Assembly: GCA_963978545.1 (NCBI GenBank)
Contig: OZ021725.1
Span: forward strand, 85,358,305-85,422,304
From: Linyphia triangularis
Lineage: Eukaryota > Arthropoda > Arachnida > Araneae > Linyphiidae
Direction: 5' to 3'
Length of the DNA: 64,000 nucleotides
Under the pieces are notes generated by a model. The model saw nothing but the letters and a program-made list of their open reading frames with translations, was not told the origin of the DNA and did not search any database. A program made the translations under genes and the position numbers. Below, in pieces: positions 25,058-38,030 of the stretch. How positions within the stretch are numbered: position 1 is the first letter of the stretch; every line of letters begins with the position of its first letter.

Positions 25058-27298
25058 TAATATTAGCATATTAAAATTAGCTTCATTATTTACATTTTTT
25101 TTTTTTTTTTTTTTTTTTACATTTCATTTATGTCACTTCCAGGGCAAGCAAAAAGAATGTTAATATTTAAATTTTCTTTTCGAACAAAAATTCTAATTAT
25201 CTTTAAATTATTGTTAAATTGGATGCATTATTTTATTTTTTTTCTTACGTCAGATAAATTTTCACGCTCTAAAGAAATATTTCGGCTTATAATGTGTTTT
25301 AAATCATATTGTGTTATGTCCATAAGGCTGTGAATGACTGAAATACTGTAAGACCATAACTATTACGTGTCCATAGCTAAAAACAGCCTAACGCCAAGTA
25401 TTTCTAAAATCCATTTTCTTTTTCTTTCTGATGCGTCCGTAGCAACTAATTTTCTTTTCTGTCATCAAGAGAATTTAAGTAAAATACATTAAAGGATAGT
25501 TCAAAGTCACAAAAATATATCACTTCTCTGAACGAATAAAGAATTCTAAAGATCTTGTATTATATTATTTCTAGAATATTTTTTATTTACTATCCCTTTG
25601 TCTCCCTTTATAAGAAAACAAAATTGATAAATGATATACCAATTTAAAAGCTAACAAAATCCAATTCTGATAAAAAGTTTGTTTTGTAATTTCACATCGT
25701 GTTATTTGTTTGAAAATGGAAGTTAATTTTTTATTTTGGTACATTAGGAGAAGGAACTCTATGTAGAAGTTACCATATGAGAAGGTACTCTATACAGAGG
25801 ATACTCTACGAAATGGAACTTGATGTAAAGAGTATTCCATGTATGGGATGCGCTGACTTAACCCTGAAATGATCCCTTCTTTTCCCGTTGTACTTTTTAC
25901 ATTAAATTACAGTAAATATATTACTGTTTTAAATATGTAGCTCTCCGCAAACGATTCATTATTTGTTAAACCCAATTTAAATGTTAGAATTTTTTCTTTT
26001 GGATACTTTAAGATTGATGCACAGGATACAATTTATCACCAGACAGACCTACAAAGGCCTTACGATGTCGAATTCTGTCTCCAACTAAAGTTTCGTTACT
26101 TCTCTCATCAATCGAAAACAATACCTAACTTTGATGAACTTCTAAAAAAAAAGTACTGCTTCTAAGTAATCTTAAACGCACAGTCTGCGCGCGGGTATGT
26201 GTTTAAAAAAAACACCTGGTATTAGGATATTTTAACTTAAATTAGGTTACATTAAATACCGTCCAAATCTAGATTACCTTAGAACAATACGTAAGAACAA
26301 TACATTTGTCCAACAATTTTATGGAGTAAGAACAAATGGTTTTCTTTGGTGATCTTTGACCAAGATACAGATTTCATCCACTAGTTTTTATCAGTATCAT
26401 CTTCATTCACGAATGGCTCCATAATATGAGCAAGGCGTTGTCATGAAATGGTGAATCATGGATGATGGACGATGTTAATTTGTCTCCATAAAGTAAATTA
26501 GATGATATTTACAATGATGACATCTTGATATAACTTTTCGTTTTTGAAAATGAACTCTAATAATTTTTTTCTAAAAAAATAAATCACGTCTGAGGTTTGG
26601 GCTTTCCGGCAAATTTACATACGCAATGAGGGCCTATTAAACTGAAGTTTTGTAAGATATCTTGTGGTTGACAATCATAAAATCAGTATTCCATCATCCA
26701 TATTTCAAAAACAGGCAATGATGAGTCTTTGATGGCACAAAAGGTTTCGGATCATTGGAGGAGAGTCACTTCACAAAAGTGGAAGGAGAAAGAACTAATG
26801 GAATGAATGAAAAGGAAATGACGAGATAAATAGCTGATTTTGTTTTCTGGTTTTGTTGGAGACGTGAAGAAGTACCAAAAAGTGCCGCTCAAGTGAAAGT
26901 TCGTGACTGTAACGACGGAATGAGTTTTGGCTGATTCAGCGCAAAATACCTCCACCTCTCAATAAGATCATTTCTTGATAAATCGTGTCTGCAGAAGTGA
27001 AATCTTAAAGCTATATCTTGTACTTCAAACTTAAACTATTCTAATTGCTATTTTTGGCTTCTCCGCTACAATTTAGTGTACAGACCCACTATGTCTGTCT
27101 GTCTGATGTTAATATGTTACAGTCAAGTGCGCATGAGCGCCAGAAGGATTGATTGCATGGTGGAGGCGCAGACCAAAGAGGGGAAGGGATATCAAATAGG
27201 TAAAAGTTTGCGTTCAAAGATTTATTTTTCAAGAATAATAATCGGATTTCTTTCTAAAATGTTAGTTAATATATATGCATTATAATTTTCTGTCTAAA
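21685..27298. other. Unassigned AT-rich DNA, 5.6 kb
   Basis: No element ends, SINE heads or gene-like ORFs recognised. Long T runs occur at about 25027-25056 and 25097-25118, in ORF 24869-25069 territory. ORFs at 22118-23051 overlap on both strands and lack motifs. Host exons with short reading frames could be missed here; I see no evidence for or against. Confidence 0.45.
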
Positions 27299-27626
27299 TG
27301 TATAATTAAAAAGCCCTATTATACTTAACTTTTCTTCTAATTTAACCTTTTTTCTCCACTTTATATTAAATTCTCAAAAACCTGGGGGGGGAGGGGCAAG
27401 TGCGCCTCCTTGAACCTATTGGCGACGCCCAGTCCATGCAAGTGCGAGATCTTGTCGAAATATGTATAATTAAAACGCCCTATTATAATACTTAACTTTT
27501 CTTCTAATTTAACCTTTTTTCTCCACTTTATATTAAATTCTCAAAAATCTGGGGGGGGGGGGGCAAGTGCGCCTCTTTGAACCTATTGGCGACGCCCAGT
27601 CCATGCAAGTGCGAGATCTTGTCGAA
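27299..27626. repeat. Two-copy tandem duplication, about 165-bp unit
   Basis: Two nearly identical units (27299-27464, 27465-27626) each contain CTTTTCTTCTAATTTAACC, a G run, GCAAGTGCGCCTC, ACCTATTGGCGACGCCCAGT and GCGAGATCTTGTCGAA. Differences are a TAA insertion, the G-run length and single bases. A related word set (TTTTCTCCACTTTACATTTA and a GGGTACCAGTGC block) lies near 54945-54995. Confidence 0.9.
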
Positions 27627-28059
27627 ACTATAGTTCAAGACAATCTATCCTGACTTCATTGAATACGCTGTAGGATGTATCCTTCCGCATAAAAGATATA
27701 GTTCCGAGCAAATCCCAACTTGTATAGTAATATTGATAACCTGCTCACATAGTTTTGTATTAAACTGAAATATATGTTGATAAAAAAAAAAAAATAAGCG
27801 CTTTTAAATTTTCATTTTACTTAACACTTTACTCTTCTAACCACGGTTACTGTATTAGTTTTATCGAATCATACGGCTTGGTCAGACTACTTCATGACGT
27901 CACTCACTTGGCGAATCACTATTGGCTAACTCTGTCTCCTCTCGGTTCAAGACGTCACATGTAAGGTTATTGCTCAGCCAATCAGCGCTTAATAAAACCG
28001 GATCGCACATCACTGTAGCGTATTCGATGAGATCAGTGTAAGTTGTCTTGGACTATAGT
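27627..28059. mobile_element. Dispersed repeat R3, copy 2, with inverted termini (433 bp)
   Basis: The ends ACTATAGTTCAAGACAA (left) and TTGTCTTGGACTATAGT (right) are inverted. Similarity continues inward for about 43 bp to GAATACGCT / AGCGTATTC. The interior matches 18884-19190. No target duplication was found and no protein is encoded; probably a non-autonomous DNA transposon. Confidence 0.6.
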
Positions 28060-29603
28060 TCTCGTGCCAATATTGTTCATGTAACTGTGACCGTAAGTAC
28101 CGGAAATAAAACCCATAAGTCCATTTTCAAATCCTACAACGTAAACGTAAAAATTCTGCAGATATGACCTCTAAACTTTTGAAGGTCTCGGTTATATTAG
28201 TAACTACGCAAACAACGAATGGTTGATAATATTAATTGATTTGACATATATTTATTGTGCATTTCAAAATAAAGAATTAGAAACATTAAAATATATATTT
28301 CATACTCCATTACGTACTCCGCTAATGACTAATGACCTCATTAAGGCTAGTCTGTACAAAAGTAGATTTTAAATGTTTGCAGTTCAATGAATTCGAGACA
28401 CAAAGTCAGACTGGCACCACCCTCAAAGTCGTCTACTTTACAAATCCCAACAAATTTATGACTAAACTTTATGGCTTTCACGCCAAGGCTCCAATTCATG
28501 ATGTCCTGCGAACTACATCTTTTGCATACCAAAAAGCTAGTTCACACAACTCCAATACCAGGAAGGTGAACGAGTATCACATTACAGGGACCAGTTAGTA
28601 AAAGTGTTACATTACAGACTAGACAGTTATCCAATAATTAATCACCGAATCTTTTCTTTTTTTCTCTATCTAAAGGAGGCATTATGGAGCAGAGAAAATA
28701 TCTTTTTATTAGACTCGAAAACTTGGAAACTTTTAATCCTTTTCGTTGCGGCAAATTAGTCCGTAACCATGAAACTATTTTATGGGGAGACTATAAAATA
28801 GCCAATTGGAATAAGAAAGGAGATTAGGAGTTCTCGCTGTGGGAGGTTGATAATTTGATGGCAGATTTGAGGAGTAGGATTGGGATCATAAAATCTAAAA
28901 ATGGAATTGACAGCACTCTTCGTGAAGGTATATGAACTGGCTTGTTCTACAGTTTTAAAATTTGATAAGGTGTGAAAACCTTTGGATTGAAAGTTTGGCC
29001 TCGTAAAAATTCACGAGCTTCTAATCCTTCTTCAAGAAAATTTGAAATTGATTTAGAAGTTTCGTGTGTCCTGTTTTGAGATTTCCTACCCAACAATATT
29101 TATTGGTATTATCTCAATTTAAAACTTTTGTAAGTTTAAAAAAAAAAAAAAATTAACGTTAAAACAGACATTTATGTTATTAAACTTTTTTTTTTCTCAA
29201 AAATTATAACAGTGACAATTTACATAAGAAAACGTTAATAGTATTTATAACGCAGGGGGTGTTGCTCGTAAATGGAAAAATTTATAAATGAGTTATTAGT
29301 AATATTTTGTAAAGCAAAAGTTAAATTGAAAGCAACAAATTACGCTAGCAAAAGAACTCCATCACATTTCTGTTTAAAGGTCTATAGCAGATGAATGAAT
29401 TATAAAAAAAAAATCGAAAAAGGGCACTACATACAAAACTAAATTCATCAGGAACATTTTAACTAATTTTGACAATTAAAATATACTTTATACTAGCTTT
29501 ATATGAGCAGTTTAAGTTTTTCAACTGTGAAGTGTAGACTGTGTAACTTAATTATTTAATTATAATCATGTTTGAATTTTTTAGAGTAATTTTATCAAAT
29601 AAT

Positions 29604-29635
<32 letters not shown>

Positions 29636-29749
29636 CCCCTACTTTGATTTAAATATTTGTAAATTTTTATCCTCAAATGTTTCATTTTTGGTTAATTTAA
29701 CTTCAAGTACTGTATAATTTTATCAAAATAAAAATCTATGTTAAAAAAA
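28060..29749. other. Unassigned DNA
   Basis: No bounded element. ORF 28332-28598 is open on the plus strand and overlaps a minus-strand ORF, with no motif; both are probably chance. A T run lies at about 29604-29635. Confidence 0.45.
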
Positions 29750-30175
29750 AATTCAAGAATTAATTTTTAAAAATCCTTTCTTGGATATTTAGTGTTATAC
29801 TTATGTGTCAGTCATAAATTAGGCACACAAAAAAATTAAATATTAACTGAAAAGTAAAGATTTTGTACATAAAATAGTATATTTAAGGAAAATTCAAGAA
29901 TTAATTTTTAAAAATCCTTTCTTGGATATTTAGTGTTATACTTATGTGTCAGTCATAAATTAGGCACACAAAAAAATTAAATATTAACTGAAAAGTAAAG
30001 ATTTTGTACATAAAATAGTATATTTAAGGAAAATTCAAGAATTAATTTTTAAAAATCCTTTCTTGGATATTTAGTGTTATACTTATGTGTCAGTCATAAA
30101 TTAGGCACACAAAAAAATTAAATATTAACTGAAAAGTAAAGATTTTGTACATAAAATAGTATATTTAAGGAAATT
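29750..30175. repeat. Perfect tandem triplication, 141-bp unit
   Basis: Copies begin at 29750, 29891 and 30032, an exact 141-bp period. I saw no difference among the three units by eye. The unit is AT-rich and non-coding. Such identity implies a very recent expansion or an assembly duplication. Confidence 0.95.
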
Positions 30176-30988
30176 AAAATACTTAAATACATTATAAAAA
30201 TTAAAAAATATGTTTCTTTCAATGAGTTATTAAAGAAATTAAAATATTTAGAAAACATAAATAATACATATTAAATTTTTATGGAAATAAATAAATAAGT
30301 GAATGCTAAAAAAATTCAAAATTTTTTATGAAGAGTAATAGTTTATAACACTGAAAAAAATATTAAAATAGCTAAAAAATAACCTATAAATGTTCACTCA
30401 CCGAATTCCCTTACAAACTGTTCTAAGAGTTTAACTTAAAAAGTTATTCTAACTTAAACCTTTCAATAGACAGCCTCTAAGATTACAAATATTTACTTTG
30501 GCATATTGATTTTATACAACATGAACAGACACCCCAATTTTGAAATGAAACAAAATGTAGATACTTTATAGAAAAATCTCAGTTTTCTTTTCAAGTAGTT
30601 TGAAAAGCAATGTCTGGACTTTTATCGTAAAAGATGTCAAGAACACATGCTGTATTCAATTTCTTTATTTGACAGTTATTCCTCTACTACGGCGGAAATC
30701 GGAATTTTTGTAAATCTCATGTTGTATCAGCTATTTTTAACTGTTTTGGTTTGAGTCATTTTTTTTTTTATTTTTTTTTTTTTTGGTGTTAATTTAAAAC
30801 TATACTTTGGCAAAAATTGTGTCTTAAAAATGAAGTATAAGGTCCATGTCAAAAATTTTATTTTTTAATTTTTAATTATCAATTTATTGATTATTTTCCT
30901 ATATAAAATTATTAAAATTTAATTACTACCAATTATTTGGAAATTAAAAAAAACTAAAATTGTCCTTAAGTAACTTCGGCGAATAATG

Positions 30989-31170
30989 GTTGGTTGGTTG
31001 TTTTCAGATTATCTGGCGCCGACAGCAACACGAGGGCTATAATGCGCCGAAACATTCGTCATTTGACAAGCTAACATACATTTTCAAACACCCATGCCTA
31101 ACACGGGACTCGAACCGGCAACCTCGAGGTCTAGAAGCTGCCATGCTAACCACTAGACCGTTTGGTCGGC
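30989..31170 (-). repeat. tRNA-derived SINE, family A
   Basis: Same family as 59674-59854, in minus orientation, with the tRNA-like head at the right. A perfect 12-bp duplication CGGCGAATAATG (30977-30988, 31171-31182) flanks it. The B-box reads GGTTCGAGTCC. Small substitutions distinguish it from the other copies. The ORF 30990-31187 is a reading of the SINE. Confidence 0.92.
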
Positions 31171-31224
31171 CGGCGAATAATGTATAAATGACTTAGTTAT
31201 TGACTATTTATAAATTAATCAACT

Positions 31225-31490
31225 TTCACCTAACTATATAATTTTTTTGTTTCGTTTAGTTAGTTAAGATAATGAATTAGCATCATAAATTATGAAATCG
31301 TATTATAAATTAGCATGTTATTTACTTATTTGAATTCAATTGAGTGTGTTTTAAATTAAAATTTTGTAAATAACAATTTAGTTTATTATACAATTAGCTT
31401 ATTTATTTTTTATGATGCTTATTTGTTATAATGCTAAATAATTATCTTAACTAAATTAAACTTCACAAAACCAAAAAAATTATATAACTG
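31225..31490. repeat. AT-rich imperfect inverted repeat
   Basis: CTAACTATATAATTTTTTTG near 31231 is mirrored by CAAAAAAATTATATAACTG near 31471. TAGTTAAGATAAT is mirrored by ATTATCTTAACTA, with a further inner match around CATCATAAAT. Possibly a degraded palindromic MITE; no duplication was recognised. Confidence 0.5.
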
Positions 31491-32149
31491 TATAAAAATT
31501 TAGCTATTTAATATAATTTAGGTTTTTATTATTGAAATTATTTTTATTGATAATGATCGTACTTATTATAATAATGATGATAATTGATAATTTGTATATT
31601 TTGATGGTAAAATAATAAATGTTTAAAATAAATCAATTAAGTTGACATAAAATTGAAGACATCTAATATCGTTAAAATTTGAGAGACGATAATTTATTCA
31701 AAGAACTAAATTTAGTTAAGAAAAATAATTTGAATGCAAAATTTATAATTCAATTCTGAATGATATTACTCTTAATATTAGTAATATTTGCAGTATTTTT
31801 ATTAGTAGTAATATTTTAATTGGGTTCATTACCTTAAGTAGTTGTAATAATATTTATTAGATGTTGGTAATATTTTTGAATGCTTTTAATATTATTTATA
31901 ACTGATCGTGTAATAGCTTCTGCTGCTAAATATCACAAATGAAAGTAAGCAAAGATATTCTAACTCTAGATATATCAAACAATGAAACTTTTTCATTGGT
32001 GATTTTTGCTCTATTTACTGTTTATATAGTTAGTACTTAAAAGCTAATACACTAAGTAACATGTCATGCATGAAAAAATTATTCCTGCGATTAGCTACTT
32101 TTTATAATTTTAATTTTTATTATTGATATTATTTTTATTGATAATGATA

Positions 32150-32388
32150 GTACTTATTATTATACTAAGGATAATAATGTAAATAATAATATTAATAATA
32201 ATATTAATAATAATATTAATAATGATAATAATGTAAACAATAATATTAATAATGATAATGATAATAATGTAAATAATAATATTAATAATGATAATGATAA
32301 TAATGTAAATAATAATATTAATAATAATAGTGATAGTAATGTAAATAATAATATTAATAATAATAATGATAATAATGTAAATAATAAT

Positions 32389-32465
<77 letters not shown>

Positions 32466-32530
32466 TAATAATGTTAATAATATTAATAATATTAATGATA
32501 ATAATGTAAATAATATTATAAATAATAATA
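32150..32530. repeat. Degenerate AAT-rich trinucleotide tract
   Basis: Repeated AATAATATTAAT and GATAATAATGTAAAT motifs surround a pure (AAT)n core at about 32393-32463. It is followed by an ATT/ATC-rich stretch to about 32760 of opposite base skew, so the two could pair. The minus-strand ORF 32556-32858 (Ile/Met/Thr-rich) is a low-complexity reading. Confidence 0.9.
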
Positions 32531-32799
32531 ATAGAAATTTATATTGTTCTTACTGTTATGTTATTATAATTAATATCATTAATATCATTGTCATAATTAT
32601 TATCGTTATTATTGGTATTATTATTATCATCACTGTCATTATCCTTATTATTAACATCGTTTTCACTATAGTTATTATCCTAACTTTCTTCGTCATTGTA
32701 ATTTTCATTAGTATTATCATCATCGTCCTTAACACCATTACTATCATTATTGGTGTTGGTGTTGTTAAACTTTGTCCTACTAAATTTTTAAATACAATT

Positions 32800-33752
32800 G
32801 CAATTACCATTATGAAATAATTATAAAAATAAGTAATCGTACCAATTAAAAATGCCACTTCATAAAAATCTCACAAAACTTAGCATTACTATTCAAAACA
32901 CTTGGCATCGCTTGCGATTTTAGTGAAATAAAATACACTGCATAGCAAGCCTTCAAATCAGGTAAATCACTGACCAATTAAAACTTTGGAAAACCAGTTC
33001 AACGCTCAGAAAGAAAAACTAACATGACGTTGTTGCCTTCCATCCGAAATCAGTTTTCCAGACAGTCGAGACACAATTTATCCTCGTCGTTAATTCTAAT
33101 ACTTTAATTGGTTACAAAATCCGACCCGTATCCAATTCTCTTCCGGGAAAATTCATAGTCCTGACAGGTAAATTGCAGAGGCAGCAGAGAGAAAGCGAAA
33201 TGATTGATTATTATTATTATTACTATTTAGTAAAACTCCATTAGCGTAATTTTAAACCAAAATCAGGGCAAGGGTACGACGTCAGAAAAGACATGTTGTC
33301 TGCATGTAATAATACCGCATCTTATGTTCATATCCCATTATAATTATCTACTCCTACAAGTTAAAGTATACTCCTACAATGCTGTGAGTTAAGAAATACT
33401 GATAGTAATCAAGCACATCATAAACTCGAGACTAACATATCATTTCAAGCGCCAACTGGTTTAATAGTTAAAAAATTGCAATTTCGGGGTCCAAGGTAAT
33501 TGCCGTTAACTATTGTTCTCTGACTATTTTTAATGGCTCTGTGGTAGGGGAAGAATACGGAAATTATTTCCGTATTCAAATGCGATATTCAATTACGATT
33601 AGAGGCGGCGTACTTTAGGCATAATTTGCGAGTGAAGTAAAATTGAGTTTTGTTTATGTCATGCTGTGATTGCAAATTCAATGATGGAATTTGCATTCTC
33701 GATAATGAGCTAGTAAAGAATATGAAGAGTTTTGAGTAGAAAACTTATAGAC
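32800..33752. other. Unassigned DNA with one short perfect palindrome
   Basis: No gene or bounded element. At 33553-33577, GAATACGGAAAT and ATTTCCGTATTC form a perfect 12-bp stem around one base. Confidence 0.5.
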
Positions 33753-33753
33753 T

Positions 33754-34405
33754 GAGAGGCGACTGCAATTTTTGGACCCCATCGAACATCATTCTGAATT
33801 TTTTTATAGAAATTGGATAAAAGTGAGTAGATTACGAATCCACTGGTCTGCAGAGGCAAAAATGGCCGAAACTGGTCAAAAATCGACTTGTAATGAGTTG
33901 AACTAAAATCCGATTGCCAAATGCGCCATAACTTGCCAAATAATGAGCATTTATTTTTATTTGGTATTCCTCACTCTTTAATTTTCACTTAAGAAGGTGG
34001 CAGACGATTCCGATGTGTGGCTATGGCTTACTTGCATCTTTCACAAATGAGCCAAATTGGCAATAAAGATTACGTCACTGGTGACGTAACTGATGTCGCC
34101 AATTTGGCTTACTTTTCAAAGATAAAAGTTTTCCGAGCCAGAGATCAGAAATCGTTTGCGCTTTTTCTCATTGAAAATCAAAATGCAGTGGGTTGCCAGA
34201 CGAAAAAGTATGTTCTCTTTTTGGCAAGTTATGACATATTTGGCAATAGTGTTTTAGTTCAACTCATTCCAAGTCGATTTTTGATCAATTTCGGCCATTT
34301 TTGCCACGGCTGACCAGTGGATTCGTAATCTACTCACTTTTCTCCAATTTCTATAAAAAATTCAGAATGATGATCGATGGGGTCCAAAAATTGCAGTCGC
34401 CTCTC
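33754..34405. mobile_element. Palindromic inverted-repeat element (652 bp, arms about 200 bp)
   Basis: The left end GAGAGGCGACTGCAATTTTT is the exact complement of the right end. Arms of about 200 bp (33754-33950, 34207-34405) match with scattered differences. The centre holds a second palindrome: GCCAAATTGG and CCAATTTGGC around TTACGTCACTGGTGACGTAA. There is no transposase; ORF 34017-34313 spans the centre and has no motif. The target duplication is unclear (GACT near both ends, offset by a base). Confidence 0.8.
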
Positions 34406-36960
34406 GGACTGTTACAAAGTCTCATAAAGCAGTTTCCCAAATTAGTTCGTTTGGTACCTTAGAAATAAACTACACAATGTAATGGCCCCTGGTAGCACAG
34501 CGGTAATGATCAATGTCAGGAACGGGAGTTCTGGGGAGATTGACCAATCTATGCCGAAACTCGAGCATCGTTCCAAAATATGCGATTTAAAAATAAAAAA
34601 AAACTTTCCAAAATCATCTAAAAACAATCTATTTTACCCAGCACAGGCGAGATTAACCAAGATCCATAACAGCGGCCAGTCTACAAAGTCCACATCGGGA
34701 AATTGAATCGGATTGTTTTGTGAATCATATTTTTGAGGCTGGGGTGAATACATTTTTATTTTCAATTAAGCATATATGTCATAAGGGATAGTGAAAATAT
34801 TGCATTCGCTCAAAAGAGAACGATATATCTACAATTATCATAAAACAGTTCTAATGATTTGGATTCACCCACGCAATTCACGGAAACACACAATTTACAC
34901 ACGCAAATATTTAAAGTGTAAAAAGTGAAAAACAAACGTCTCTAATTAAAATTCTTTTCGCTTAAACTTTGCCTATCAATGACTCTCCCTCCTCCATTTG
35001 ACTAGAAAAACCAAATTCATCATATCATCGTTTTCCGTCTGGTCTAATCCTGGCCACATCGCCTGACCAATGACAAAATAATTCCATTTTCAGGGCAAAA
35101 TAAGCGTCGAACAGATCCACAAATAATCATATCCAAAAAAAAAAAACACAAGATCAACAAAAAAGATCAAGAATTCCTAGAAATCTGAGAATAAACACCC
35201 TAGGAATTGAAATCCCATTGTCCACCACCGCTAACCTCAAGTGTTCAAACGCGTCGTTGCAACAACTTCGAAAATGACACGCAGACGAGAAATAAAATAA
35301 TAAAAAAGTAACGGCTTCAATAATTCATCCGAGCTGGCAAAAAACAAGATGTCATTCGACAAGATTGGATTCGTAATTGAAATCGGTTGCAAAGGAATAG
35401 GAATTGAAATCTATCAGTGAGCGTTTCGACCAAGAACTTTTTTATTTTATTATTATTATTTCTTTTAACTCCAATTTAATGTGCAACTGTGATAGGCTTC
35501 CAAATTGGATATTGGTCTGAGACGTATGCAAAAACTATCTATTCCGGTTTCGTTTTTTACTTTTTAAGAAGTATTTTTTTATGCCTTGTTTTTTATGTCA
35601 GTGAATGATTTAGCATTCATCTCAAGAGAGGCGTTTAATTTGATAAGTTGTAGGTTATATACTTCAATTATATCTTAGAACATTTTTTTTTGTGGCTTAA
35701 CAATTTTCTGGAAAATTTGTGGAACTCATATCAATCTCCGGTTTTTTAAATACTTCTTATTAACTTCGATTTTTTTTTTTTTTTTTTTGCGTTTGTGGCT
35801 AAATAAGCCACTTGTCATCAAACAATCTGAAACTTGGCAGATAGACTAGTTGTCGATGAAAATGCCTCATGTGTTGTTTTGTGGGCTGTCACTGAAAGGG
35901 TGCTTTTACAAACGCTTATATTATTATTTCGGAGGACTAATTAATGTACTTGCCATCATCCAATTGAGCTGCAACGTGATGGATAGACTCATTATCGATA
36001 CCAATGCATTCCATTAAATTTGGGGGCAAAAAAAAGTTAGTTAATGGCACGGTATTGTTTTTATTCGTAGTGATCAAGCATTATGAATATTCGATCTCAG
36101 CTCAAAATCTCTTAAATAAGTTGTAATTGCACATAAAAGTTGGCAATACATCTACAGAATTTATAGTAAAAGCTTTGACTTTATGAGTTAATATCTTGTC
36201 TGAATTAGGTTTAACTTGTATAACGCACTAATATAGAGAGCTTATACAAAAACTAAGTTCAACTTGCTGCCTTTCCATCTGAGATAAACATTCCCAGACA
36301 AACCTACAAATGAAGCAGCCAAGTGTGATATATCAAATAACAGGTCTTGTCGAGTTTCTAAACCGAAATTTAACAGAAATGGCGACGAAGACTGGAGACA
36401 ATTCGTTAATAAAAGATTATGTATTATGACATGTGTCACGTATCTATTTGAAGGTCTTTATAAAACCATATAAACTCAAACGAAATTTCTTTAAATGTAA
36501 TTCTGCAGAATAAGTCTATGGGAAGTTCACATATTGCCTACAAATCGAGATATCGAATTGGAATTTTAATATTTGGTGAAATGAGTTTTTTATGTCTTCA
36601 ACTTACATGCAGTGCGTGGTTACAACTGTAGATGAACTGTATATATTCACAAGCCATCCACTCAACTTTGTTTTTAAGTTCCTTAGATTTGTCATTTCGA
36701 GCCTTATTAAGGTGAGTGAGCAATTGTAAATTAAATCTATTATTGAGGTTTGATTTCTATTTCAATTATGTTGTACACTTTTACAAAATATCCATTTCGT
36801 AATAGTACAATATCTTTCAAAAATTACATTTGAAATGGCATTATATCCTCTATTTCGTACTGTGAATGAATATTCTGTGTATCAGTTAGTTCTTATTATA
36901 TTTTTAACTTTACTAAAAGTTCGATTTAATGCGCGGTTGCAACAGGATTTCAATTCGGAT
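34406..36960. other. Mostly unassigned DNA; R1-like fragment near 35795-36020
   Basis: A fragment with CAATCTGAAACTTGGCAGAT near 35825 is the reverse complement of the R1 word seen at 21368, 47538 and 8936. A tRNA-like stretch GGCCCCTGGTAGCACAGCGG (34484-34503) has no convincing B-box, so I do not call a tRNA. No gene-like ORF. Confidence 0.4.
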
Positions 36961-37022
36961 GTTTGGTTAGTTGGTTGATGTTTTATGGCGCAAGGGCTTC
37001 ACTGGGGCCATACTGCGCAAAG
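36961..37022. repeat. Short fragment of another (GGTT)n-ended repeat
   Basis: TTGGTTAGTTGGTTG is followed by GTTTTATGGCGCAAGGGC and GGGGCCATACTGCGC. The GGTT-type end is the same as that of family-A SINEs but the body is different. The family-A SINE begins 14 bp further on. Confidence 0.4.
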
Positions 37023-37035
37023 TATTTCAATTTGG

Positions 37036-37215
37036 TTGGTTGGTTGTATTCAGATTATCTGGCGCCGTCAGCAACACGAGGGCTATAATGCGCCGAAACA
37101 TTCGTCATTAGACAAGCCAACATACATTTACAAACACCCATGCCAACACGGGACTCGAACCCGCAACCTCGCGGTCTAGAAGCCAGCACGCTAACCACTA
37201 TACCGTTTGGTCGGC
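37036..37215 (-). repeat. tRNA-derived SINE, family A
   Basis: Minus-oriented copy with the head at the right (ACCGTTTGGTCGGC on the plus strand) and B-box GGTTCGAGTCC. A perfect 13-bp duplication TATTTCAATTTGG (37023-37035, 37216-37228) flanks it. The body is close to that of the 59674 and 49050 copies, which suggests recent activity. Confidence 0.93.
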
Positions 37216-37347
37216 TATTTCAATTTGGATTTTAAGTGAGAGGTATATGTACTACGGTCAATGTGATTAATAAGTTATTTTTAATAATTACCAACGAAGT
37301 TTCGTAAGTATTGCAATTACTTTCAAAGGAAGGCCGACAGCCGGAAT

Positions 37348-38030
37348 CATAGATTTATTATAAATAGACTGCGCGTTCCCACTCCAATTATACAATGAGA
37401 ATGAAACTAAAATGAATCACATGAGTAGGGACTTTTTGGGAACAGGGTTGCAGATTTGGGGGGTTTCTCCTCACTCAGGCGATAAAGGATAATAAGATTA
37501 TTAAATAAAGGATTAATTTTACGACGTAGTTGTCTTGTATGTTAAATTGTTGGTTGCTAGACCGCATGTTTAGAGTAACCTAGTGTAACCAAATTAAAAA
37601 CCACGTGACTGATAGACGAAGGAGAACGAAGAATGCAGAACAATATTTCACCATTTTTCTTGTATTCACGTACTTTCCGTCAGACGCATTTCGGCGTTTT
37701 CCATTGTAATGAGTGTTTTTTTGTTTTTTGTTTTTTTTATCTTATTCGTTCTCCTTCGTCTATCAGTCACATGGTTTTTAATTTGGTTACACTAGGTTAC
37801 TCTAAACATGCAGTCTAGCAACCAACAATTTAACATACAAGACAACTACGTTGTAAAATTAATCCTTTATCTAATAATCTTATTATCCTTTATCGCCTGA
37901 GTGAGGAGAAACCCGCCAAATCTGCAACCCTGCTCCCAAAAAGTCCCTACTCATGTGATTCATTTTGATTTCATTCTCGTTGTATAATTGAAGTGGGAAC
38001 GCGCAGTCTATTGATAATAATAAGTCTATG
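37348..38030. mobile_element. Fold-back element with ~285-bp arms (683 bp)
   Basis: The arms (about 37348-37632 and 37741-38030) are reverse complements with a small number of differences. Both contain GCGCGTTCCCACT, AAAAAGTCCCTACTC / GAGTAGGGACTTTTT, a TTGTTGGTTGCTAGAC block and TGATAGACGAAGGAGAACGA. Near-matching 8-bp words GCCGGAAT (37340-37347) and GCCGAAAT (38031-38038) flank the ends and look like a target duplication with one change. The central ~108 bp is not repeated; ORF 37633-37818 there has no motif. Confidence 0.85.

Noticed and set aside
32556..32858. 100-codon minus-strand ORF rich in Ile, Met and Thr
   Set aside because: Translation of an ATT/ATC-rich low-complexity tract.
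34482..34560. tRNA-like stretch GGCCCCTGGTAGCACAGCGG
   Set aside because: No B-box or foldable cloverleaf in the following 60 bases.
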